NCBI RefSeq assembly: GCF_007747655.1
Contig: NZ_CP036274.1
Location: 4,712,001 to 4,776,000, forward strand
Length of the DNA: 64,000 bases
Direction: 5' to 3'
Source: Anatilimnocola aggregata
GTDB lineage: Bacteria; Planctomycetota; Planctomycetia; Pirellulales; Pirellulaceae
Shown: piece after piece, positions 55,382 through 62,421 of the stretch
How positions within the stretch are numbered: the first letter of the stretch is position 1
Layout: each line of letters opens with the position of its first letter
Translations under genes and position numbers: made by a program
Notes under the pieces: model-generated
Told to the model about the DNA's origin: nothing
Databases searched by the model: none
Seen by the model: only the letters and a program-made list of their open reading frames with translations

Positions 55382-56158
55382 ATGACCCTTGTTTCGCCGG
55401 CCTTAGATCAGATTCGCCTGGATGTGTCGACGCGCCAGCTCTTCGAACTGCTTCCCGACGTCTCCTTTTTCATCAAGGACAAAGCCGGACGTCTAATCCA
55501 TTGCAACGAAGTCCACCGCCGCGGGATCTTTCGCTATGGAAACGCCGATGATCTCTACGGCAAAGCGAACCACGATTTCTTCCCGAACGCGCTCGCCAAT
55601 TCCTTTGCGGAAGATGATCAACGCGTGATTCGAGATGGCGAATCGATTGTGGAACAGTGCGAGCTGAACATCACTTCCGCAGGTTCACTAAGTTGGTTCT
55701 GCACCACCAAGGTGCCTGCCCGTGATTGCCACGGCAAGATCGTTGGGCTCGTAGGTATCAGTCGCCGCCTAGAGGCCGCTGACCATCGCATCGGAGATTT
55801 TGAACTGCTATCTGCAGCCCTCGACCACATTCAGAAGAACTTCTCGCAGCAAATCCGTGTTCAGACGCTCGCCGCAGCGTGCCAGCTTACCGAGGCAACA
55901 TTTCGACGTGAATTCGAGAAGCTCTTTCGGATGACGCCATTGCAGTTCATTCTCCGCCTACGACTCCATGAGGCGTGCCTGAGACTATCGGCCAACTCCG
56001 ATTCGATCGGCGACATTGCGTATCAGTGTGGCTTCGACGATCAGAACTATTTCGCCCGGTTTTTTAAGCGGACGATGAACATGACCCCTTCGGAATTTCG
56101 CGCGAGGCAAAATCCTCGGCAAGACAGCACTCGGCCTGAGAACCGATCCGAAAAGTGA
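55382..56158 (+). CDS. AraC-family regulator with N-terminal PAS domain
   Basis: A 258-residue cytoplasmic protein. Residues about 15-125 form a PAS domain (DVSFFIKDKAGRLIHCNE...; ending VGLVGISR). Residues about 145-245 hold two AraC-type HTH motifs (LAAACQLTEATFRREF and IAYQCGFDDQNYFARFFKR). Instead of the usual cupin sugar-binding domain it senses through PAS, so the signal may be redox state or a small ligand rather than a sugar. Divergent from the alpha-galactosidase, which it probably controls. The start ATG at 55382 follows a 137-bp intergenic region. Confidence 0.85.
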   Translation: MTLVSPALDQIRLDVSTRQLFELLPDVSFFIKDKAGRLIHCNEVHRRGIFRYGNADDLYGKANHDFFPNALANSFAEDDQRVIRDGESIVEQCELNITSAGSLSWFCTTKVPARDCHGKIVGLVGISRRLEAADHRIGDFELLSAALDHIQKNFSQQIRVQTLAAACQLTEATFRREFEKLFRMTPLQFILRLRLHEACLRLSANSDSIGDIAYQCGFDDQNYFARFFKRTMNMTPSEFRARQNPRQDSTRPENRSEK

Positions 56159-56543
56159 TTAATCTGCAAATCACGGTTTTCGCTGACAATTCGTGATTTC
56201 GTAGCGACGGCGTGCGAACATGTCGACGATCGGGCGGAAGGCGTCTGCCAGCGATTTGACGGACGAGAAATGGGAGTTGATTGAAGTCCTCATATTCCTC
56301 CGCCGCTACCAGGCGGGCGGCTGCAAGCCACCAACCTGCGCGAGGTGATTCGTATATTGCGCGGGCTGGTTGTCAGTGGGATATGCTACCGCGGTAAGAA
56401 CGTGTCTTAACGTCGCAGGGGCAACCCTTTGAATTCGCAGACCGGAAACGGACCGCGGCAGTTGTTCGAACAAGTCCTATTTGACAAGCCATGCGTCAAA
56501 TGGGGCACATCTGCAAGACTTCAACGCGTTTCTCGTGGCGACC
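56159..56543. other. Gap between convergent genes holding a transposase remnant
   Basis: The stretch between two convergent stop codons contains the IS5-type remnant at 56220-56400. Outside it I see no gene, RNA or terminal inverted repeats. The remaining sequence (56400-56543) looks non-coding. Confidence 0.5.
56220..56400 (+). pseudogene. Degenerate IS5-family transposase N-terminus
   Basis: From the ATG at 56220 the frame encodes SDLTDEKWELIE, the typical start of IS5-type transposases, and continues to a stop at about 56346. Shifting frame near 56330 restores the homology: TNLREVIRILRGLVVSGICYR, the next segment of the same transposase. The rest of the gene and both ends are missing. A small insertion/deletion between the two parts explains the frameshift. 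It is a decayed fragment. Confidence 0.65.
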
Positions 56544-57788
56544 TCAATTGGCATTGGGAGCTACCAGAACTGTGACAGGCCGAGACAACTCAAGCGATCC
56601 ATCCGTCAGAGCGACTCGCACGCTCAGGCAGTGAATTCCCAGCGCAAGCGGGCCGATTTCAAACACTGCTTTGCGGTCCTGCAACTCACCATCCACAAGC
56701 CAGTTTCCGCCATCGTAAAGACTGATCGTTCCATTGGGAATCGCGGCTTCGGCCTCGACTTTGATTGCCAACCTCTCTTGAGGATTGAATACGGGCAGGG
56801 GGCGCTTGTCCCCTTGTGGCAATGGTGAGGTGATTCTCAGCAAGGACTTGTCGACAACGAACGCTTGCCAGGCATGTGCCGACTGCGGACCAGGAAGCCA
56901 ACAGGCCTTGTTCTTCTCTCCCGAATACTTCGCCGCTGGACCGATGATTGCAGTGGATCCTTTCCAAGTCGATGGGGCCCCATACCAGGCGAGGCTGGGA
57001 TCGCATGAGCGGAGTTGTACTGGGCCGGTGAGTGGTGAGGCGTCGGCGGGAAGCCTTTGGCGAATCACCTCATCGAAAAACGGCCAAAGCAAATTGTTCG
57101 ACTGCCCCCATTCGTGTCTGCGGCCCCACTGCACAGCAATTGCCCAACTTGCATCGAACTCTGCTCGGCGTCGTGGAAGCAGTGCCTCGTGCTGTTCCAT
57201 TTGTTTGCCGTCACGTTCCCCAAAGATACTCATCATCGGTATGCGAGCGGTGCGATCTGTCTCTGGCCCCACTTCGAGACAAGCCAACCCACAAGCTATG
57301 AATCGGTCAGGCAGTTGCTCCGCCAGGGTGACGCACATGCCGACGCCCGCTGACATGCTCGCCGCAATCAGCGGTGCATGAGCAACTTCGGGGTGCTTGC
57401 TCTGGAGAGCGAGATCTTTGAGCCCCGCCAACAGCACCGGACCAAACTCTGCTTTCTCGACTCGCATGAAGTTGCTGCCGACGAGTGCGAACTTCCAATG
57501 TCGGCACATCGCCCGAGACTGCTCTTGCTCGACGCCCGTAATGTTGAAGGGCATCAGATAAATACCACGAATGCATGCTTCTTCTTCCGGCAGCCAGAGC
57601 GAGAAGACGACATGGTTTAGGCCGCCATCGATCCGATCAGCTGACTTCTTCGGTTTTGCCAGAGGGACGGCGGTTTGGTAGATCGTTTCGCCTGGTTTGC
57701 CCAAAGAAGAAAACGGCGGAGGATCCACAGCCGCAGCCAGAGACGGCAGCAGTAACAACAAAAGCCAGCAGGAAACCAGGCGCAACAC
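56544..57788 (-). CDS. Secreted alpha/beta-hydrolase-like protein
   Basis: A 414-residue exported protein with a signal peptide (cleavage near AAAVD, about residue 20). The putative nucleophile elbow is ASMSAGVG, with a histidine in GRRHEWGQ as a catalytic candidate. The WLP...AHAWQAFV segment matches the linker of the hydrolase at 30472-31857, and a C-terminal beta-sandwich (about 320-410) follows. Family not identified beyond alpha/beta hydrolase. Last gene of the four-gene - strand operon (25 bp after the DUF1552 gene), so it may process the same unknown substrate as the DUF1592/DUF1552 pair. Confidence 0.65.
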   Translation of the reverse strand: MLRLVSCWLLLLLLPSLAAAVDPPPFSSLGKPGETIYQTAVPLAKPKKSADRIDGGLNHVVFSLWLPEEEACIRGIYLMPFNITGVEQEQSRAMCRHWKFALVGSNFMRVEKAEFGPVLLAGLKDLALQSKHPEVAHAPLIAASMSAGVGMCVTLAEQLPDRFIACGLACLEVGPETDRTARIPMMSIFGERDGKQMEQHEALLPRRRAEFDASWAIAVQWGRRHEWGQSNNLLWPFFDEVIRQRLPADASPLTGPVQLRSCDPSLAWYGAPSTWKGSTAIIGPAAKYSGEKNKACWLPGPQSAHAWQAFVVDKSLLRITSPLPQGDKRPLPVFNPQERLAIKVEAEAAIPNGTISLYDGGNWLVDGELQDRKAVFEIGPLALGIHCLSVRVALTDGSLELSRPVTVLVAPNAN

Positions 57789-57813
57789 AGACTCACCTCA
57801 CAAAACAGAGAGC

Positions 57814-59196
57814 TTAAGCCAGCAGTTCAGAGATAACGCCAGTTTGATCCAGATCGCGTAATCCTGGATCGGGCACTCCGAACTTGTCGCGCGGTTTTCC
57901 CACCGCATGTAATAGGGTGCAAAACAGATTGGCGGTGGTCCGATGACGCTTAGTTCCGTAATTGGGAAACTGCAGATATCTCCCCTCGGTTTTGAGTTTG
58001 CCACCCAGATTGCCAATGAGCACAAGCGGCCACTCATACAAACTGGGATGATGTCCCTCGCCAGAATCACTGAGATAGACGATTAATGTGTTGTCGAGCA
58101 TCGTGCCCGTCCCTTCAGGAACGCTTTGCAATCTCGAAGCCAGTCCGGCGATCAACTTCGTGTGGAATTTGCGGAGTTCGACAAAGCAGTCTTCGGACGA
58201 TGCTCGTCCATAGGCGCCGCCATGCCCGATGCCATGCAGGTCGGGAATGCCGAACTCGGGAAACTTGCCAAATTGCTGGCCACCACCACCACTCGCCAGA
58301 GTAACGACATTGGTAAGCCCCGCAACGAGCGCTGCAGCCGCCGTTTCGAACTGCGCTTCAAGAATTAAGCTGGAGACGCTTGTTGTCGCCCTTTCACCAA
58401 GATTGGGCGCGTTCTTCTTTAGCTCTTCGGACATAGCAACGAGCTCTCGTTGCCGACTGTGCAACGTTTCAAAAGCTTCCAGATACCGATCGAATTTTTG
58501 CCGTTCGTCACCTCCAAGTTCCGCCCGCGAACGGCGCACGTCATCGGCCATGAAATCCAGCAAGTTGGTGCGCCGGTCGAACGCAGCCTTGCCTGAACCC
58601 TCAGCTACGCTGCCAAAGAGAGACTGAAACGCCAGTTCCGGCGAACATATGATGGGAATTTCTTTGCCCGTTCCGGCCGCCGAAATGCGGTAGTTCATTG
58701 GACCATCGCCCCCGTTTAGTCCCAGGGCAACGTGCGAAAATGTGCCGGGCAACGCTTCGCTGACCGCGGAGTCGATGGTCTGCTGCATCGCGCCGCGGTT
58801 GGCGGCATACGCCCCAAGGGCCCCGTGATTTGCCGAGTGGTCGCTGAGTGCAATCCGCCCCGACAATCCCTGAACGAAAGCCATGCGGTCGCGAAATGGG
58901 GTGAGTGGCTGCAATGCTGGATGAAGTTCTTGATTCTTGAGGCTGAGTTCTTCGAGTAGGTCGTTCGTAGGACGTTCGTTCCGCCCATCTGGCCGGCGTT
59001 TAATACCCACAGGCACCAGATGGCTTGGGTTCATACCGTTGCTTTGCACAACGAAGACAATTCGTTTGCGATTCGTCTGTTTTTCATCGCCGGCCGCTTG
59101 CGCTGCAATCTGTGCCAAGATTGGCGACAACAACGTGGTACCGGTCCCGAGTGCGATCCCTTTCAACAGACTGCGACGGGTCAATTCGGTGTTCAC
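57814..59196 (-). CDS. DUF1552 family exported protein
   Basis: A 460-residue protein with a twin-arginine signal (RRSLLKG, residues 7-13). The body matches DUF1552: VVQSNGMNPSHLVP near 50, DHSANHGALGAYAAN near 120, and a C-terminal alkaline-phosphatase-superfamily-like end (VYLSDSGEGHHPSLYEWP). DUF1552 proteins are almost always paired with DUF1592/1588 cytochromes in planctomycetes, as here (4-bp overlap with that gene). The reaction is unknown; the Tat signal suggests it folds with a cofactor or metal in the cytoplasm before export. Confidence 0.85.
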   Translation of the reverse strand: MNTELTRRSLLKGIALGTGTTLLSPILAQIAAQAAGDEKQTNRKRIVFVVQSNGMNPSHLVPVGIKRRPDGRNERPTNDLLEELSLKNQELHPALQPLTPFRDRMAFVQGLSGRIALSDHSANHGALGAYAANRGAMQQTIDSAVSEALPGTFSHVALGLNGGDGPMNYRISAAGTGKEIPIICSPELAFQSLFGSVAEGSGKAAFDRRTNLLDFMADDVRRSRAELGGDERQKFDRYLEAFETLHSRQRELVAMSEELKKNAPNLGERATTSVSSLILEAQFETAAAALVAGLTNVVTLASGGGGQQFGKFPEFGIPDLHGIGHGGAYGRASSEDCFVELRKFHTKLIAGLASRLQSVPEGTGTMLDNTLIVYLSDSGEGHHPSLYEWPLVLIGNLGGKLKTEGRYLQFPNYGTKRHRTTANLFCTLLHAVGKPRDKFGVPDPGLRDLDQTGVISELLA

Positions 59197-61385
59197 TCTT
59201 GGACTCCTGAAGTTGTCGACTGCACGGCCTTGGGGATTGGTTCAGTACTGTGAGGCAGATCGGAGCGGAATAAAAAAGAATCGGACGTCAGTAGCGAAAC
59301 TAGGAGAGCTTTGAAGCTCCCGCCGCTTTCTCGGTAAGCGCGGTCAGCCTCTTGCAGTGTGAACGCATCATCGAGAGTTTCGTTGCGTCCGAGGAAGTAG
59401 CGGAACACGTGACGCACAAACACCTGACGCACACGGTCGGAATCCGCTAGTCGGCGAAGCATTTCGCGCGGATCACCGACTTCTCCATCGAGCCGCTGAT
59501 CGCCGCTGTTCGCGATCGCTCCCGATGTATCGAGAGGCACTTCACGATTTACTGGTCCCAGTGGTTTTCCCTTCTTATCGACATTCTTCTCCGTGGCCTC
59601 CAAGTCACGCACTGTCTCGGTCGTGCGGTAGCGGCCGTAATGATCGAAGTTCTCAAACGGCAAGCCCAATTCGTCCATCTGCTGATGACACTTCCAGCAC
59701 TTGGCTTCTCGTGTCACCTTGAGGCGTTCCCGAAAAGTGAATTGCGGATCATCAGGAACCTGAGCCACAACGCCAATCGGCAGATCAGGCACAGTTCCGC
59801 CAAGCAGTCGTTCGCGGAGCCAACGCCCACGCCGAACCGGATCATTATCAAAATTCGTACTCCAGGCGATCAGCCAGCTCGGTTGCATGAGGATGCCGAT
59901 CCGCTGATCTTCTGGCAGCAGTGTGGGTTGTTCCTTAGGCCACTCGGCAAATCCATACACGGTATCCACGCCTCCCAGCCATTCCGGCTTATTTTTCGGA
60001 TTTTTGTCAGGCGGAGGGACTACGTCGAACGGGACTCCGACCAAGGGACGGTCCTGTTTTGACTTGTCAACTTTGGTGTTGTAATTGACGAACGAAAGTT
60101 GCGTGGTGAGCAACTCGCGCAAGACCTCGCGGTCTTGCTCCAGAATATGGAGCACCAGGCGATCCGTATCGCTGACCAAGATGTGAGGTACATGCTTGAT
60201 TTTGTCGCGAGGTTTATCTTTGAAGACATCTGGCGCGCGGTGATATTCGAAATACTCTCGAAAGAATCGGAGCAATCCGGGCTTTTTGATTTTGGGGTCA
60301 TCCAGAATACGCCGCACATGTGTGGCCGCTTCCTCCTTGGTAAGCAGTTGCCCCTTTTCAACAGCCTGCATCATGCCCCCTTCGCGCCGATCGCCTAACG
60401 CGAGGCTCACTGCCCGCGCCAATTCCAAGGGCGAGAGCATTCGCCGACTCGAACCATCTGCTCCCGCTGCTCCTCGCTCCAGGCGATACATCGCGTCAGC
60501 GCGGACGAGCACAGCTGCGAGCATGGTTTTCACCGCAGCGGGTCGATCGCCAGCGGTAGCGCACTTTTCATATAGCGCGAGGAAACGCTCGATCTCCTGC
60601 GCGTCTGCCTTGCGCCCAATCGCCAGGCGAAACTGAGTTTGCACGGCCGACTCCAGTTGGCTGCGAGCCGGCTCCCGTGTGGGATCCATCAGCTTCACGA
60701 ACTCTCCGATGGTGTCGTTCTTGCCTTGTAACTTGCCTTCTTTGATCTCATGCGCCGTTTGTCCCGCAACAATTAAGTCAGCATTTCGCAGCAAGACCTC
60801 GGTGCTGGGTTCATCAATAGCGTATAACTCCGCAAAGTCCTTAATGCCACGCTCGGGAATCACCGTGAACGGCTGCACAATGCCATCGGTGCGGCCACGA
60901 TGCACTTCGGTCACAAAGCCTTTGTAGCCGTCCGGGCTTAGCCTCCAGACGCGCGCCGGCGATGACGCCAGTGCAATCGCTGGCTTGCTAAAGAGCAGGT
61001 CATGGGGAATCAAATTCCCTTCGTTCGGCAACGAATATTTCTGCCGGCTGGTCTGCTGAGACAACCATTCCAGGATGGTCTGCCGCTTTTTGTCTTCGAT
61101 GGGGGGCTCTTTTTCGGGAGGCATTAGCCCATCGCGAAGCTGATCTCGTACCAAGATCCAACGCGAACGATCCTCAGCAATATTCGTGCGTAAGTCATCG
61201 AGGCGGATATCCCCTTCTTGCTTACTTGGGCCGTGGCACTTCACGCAGTGCGACTGGATGACTTCCTTGGTGAGCACCCACTCTGCGTCTGCTGCAGCCA
61301 CGATTGCGTTTGGCGTCAGTGCAGACAGAACCAGCACCGCGATGTGACGAAAACAATTCAAGTTCGCTGACTTGGGATGGTTCAT
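59193..61385 (-). CDS. PSCyt1/DUF1592-DUF1588 type exported cytochrome
   Basis: A 730-residue exported protein with a signal peptide. An N-terminal cytochrome c (PSCyt1) site HCVKCHG lies near residue 47. A long helical DUF1587/1595-DUF1592 region (DAMYRLERG, ARAVSLALGDR, FFREYFEYHR) follows, then DUF1588 with a second CXXCH (CWKCHQQMDELGLPFENFD, about 562) and a C-terminal DUF1585 segment (RHVFRYFLGRNE). Such proteins occur in large numbers in planctomycetes with DUF1552 partners and are presumed periplasmic redox enzymes of unknown substrate. Second gene of the operon, 9 bp after the GntR regulator. Confidence 0.87.
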   Translation of the reverse strand: MNHPKSANLNCFRHIAVLVLSALTPNAIVAAADAEWVLTKEVIQSHCVKCHGPSKQEGDIRLDDLRTNIAEDRSRWILVRDQLRDGLMPPEKEPPIEDKKRQTILEWLSQQTSRQKYSLPNEGNLIPHDLLFSKPAIALASSPARVWRLSPDGYKGFVTEVHRGRTDGIVQPFTVIPERGIKDFAELYAIDEPSTEVLLRNADLIVAGQTAHEIKEGKLQGKNDTIGEFVKLMDPTREPARSQLESAVQTQFRLAIGRKADAQEIERFLALYEKCATAGDRPAAVKTMLAAVLVRADAMYRLERGAAGADGSSRRMLSPLELARAVSLALGDRREGGMMQAVEKGQLLTKEEAATHVRRILDDPKIKKPGLLRFFREYFEYHRAPDVFKDKPRDKIKHVPHILVSDTDRLVLHILEQDREVLRELLTTQLSFVNYNTKVDKSKQDRPLVGVPFDVVPPPDKNPKNKPEWLGGVDTVYGFAEWPKEQPTLLPEDQRIGILMQPSWLIAWSTNFDNDPVRRGRWLRERLLGGTVPDLPIGVVAQVPDDPQFTFRERLKVTREAKCWKCHQQMDELGLPFENFDHYGRYRTTETVRDLEATEKNVDKKGKPLGPVNREVPLDTSGAIANSGDQRLDGEVGDPREMLRRLADSDRVRQVFVRHVFRYFLGRNETLDDAFTLQEADRAYRESGGSFKALLVSLLTSDSFLFRSDLPHSTEPIPKAVQSTTSGVQE

Positions 61386-61394
61386 AGAGAGTAC

Positions 61395-62105
61395 TTACTG
61401 GGCGCTGGAAATCGTGCGGATGAAATATTCCTGCCAGGCGGTGATGTGGCCCACCATCCGCTCCCGCGCCAGTCTTCCATCCTTCGCTTCCAGCGCTTCA
61501 AGAATGCTCAGATGCTCGTGCATGGCTTGCTGAAGTGAATCAGGCTCGGTTGCAGCTCGATTAAGTCCCTTATGCAGCAAACGGTAGCGACCGATGTCTT
61601 GAGCGAGGCGGCGGTTGCCGCTTGCCTGGGCAATTGTGGTGTGAAACAGGTCGTCGAATTGGGCCCATTGCGAAGTCCAACTCTTGAGCTTGGCCTTGCC
61701 CTGCAACGATCTAGCCGCTGCTTGAAGTGGTGCCATCTGCCGGGCATCGAGACGTCCAGCGGCCAACTCCGCAGCCGGACCTTCGAGAAACTTGCGCAAT
61801 TCAAATATCTCAAAGACGTCGTCGATCGTAATACCAGCAACCCGCGCGCGGCAATTTCGCTCGCGCTGCACAAGTCCGTCCTTGGCGAGTTGACGCAACG
61901 CGTCATGCACAGGCATTCGGCTCACACCGAATTCGCGCGCCACCCCTAACTCGCTGAGCACGGTACCCGGGGAGTACTGCCCAGCCAGAATTCCCTGCAG
62001 CAACCGGTGATAAACAGCTTCCGACAAAGGCTCTTCGTCGGTGAGTTCATCCGCCCGGACAGTTTCTGTCTGAGCCTTGGGTTTGTGTCTAACTTTTGTC
62101 GCCAC
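61395..62105 (-). CDS. GntR-family (FCD) transcriptional regulator
   Basis: A 236-residue cytoplasmic regulator. After a basic N-terminus, a winged HTH (about 28-95; GTVLSELGVAREFGVSRMPVHDALRQLAKDGLV) is followed by an FCD effector domain (about 105-225; LRKFLEGPAAELAA, and FHTTIAQASGNRRL with a likely metal-binding His). FCD regulators typically repress catabolic genes and respond to sugar acids or carboxylates. It is the first gene of the operon with the DUF1592 and DUF1552 proteins and is preceded by a perfect palindrome at 62137-62152, suggesting autoregulation of the whole operon. Confidence 0.88.
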   Translation of the reverse strand: MATKVRHKPKAQTETVRADELTDEEPLSEAVYHRLLQGILAGQYSPGTVLSELGVAREFGVSRMPVHDALRQLAKDGLVQRERNCRARVAGITIDDVFEIFELRKFLEGPAAELAAGRLDARQMAPLQAAARSLQGKAKLKSWTSQWAQFDDLFHTTIAQASGNRRLAQDIGRYRLLHKGLNRAATEPDSLQQAMHEHLSILEALEAKDGRLARERMVGHITAWQEYFIRTISSAQ

Positions 62106-62136
62106 GGAACACCAGCTAAATGAATCGACTTTCCAG

Positions 62137-62152
62137 GAACTGCATGCAGTTC
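62137..62152. promoter_or_regulatory. 16-bp perfect palindrome, likely GntR operator
   Basis: GAACTGCATGCAGTTC, centre at 62144/62145, lies 32 bp upstream of the GntR/FCD start codon. Its length, symmetry and position fit an autoregulatory operator of a FadR-subfamily dimer, although the core differs from the FadR consensus. Confidence 0.6.
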
Positions 62153-62373
62153 ACAAAAGCCTACTTCGAGTCTTGGGCCTTTGTCAACTATTCCGCAAGG
62201 AGGAACCGAAGAACTGCAAGTTCATGCGCAGTGGAGGATTGCTAGCCCGCGGGCCAGGCTCATCTGTAAAATGCCAAGGCCAAGATAAGAAAGACAAGAC
62301 CTCGCGCTATCAGCCGGGCAAGGGCCATCGGCCGGATATCAAGCGGTAGTCAATTTCGCAGAAGCCTTTAAAC

Positions 62374-62386
62374 CCCCGCCGCGGGG
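62374..62386 (-). terminator. Weak terminator candidate
   Basis: CCCCG-CGG-CGGGG (5-bp stem) about 36 bp beyond the CehA-like stop is followed on the - strand by GTTTAAA. Short stem and T run, so only tentative. Confidence 0.3.
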
Positions 62387-62421
62387 CAGGGGTGAGAGTA
62401 AGCTTGCGCGTGCTGATTTAC

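Larger units (their letters stand above)
62106..62421. other. 316-bp intergenic region
   Basis: It separates the CehA-like gene (3' end) from the GntR operon (5' end), both - strand. It holds the palindrome at 62137-62152 and a GC hairpin at 62374-62386. Nothing else is supported; a + strand frame crossing it has no start signal or recognisable content. Confidence 0.5.
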
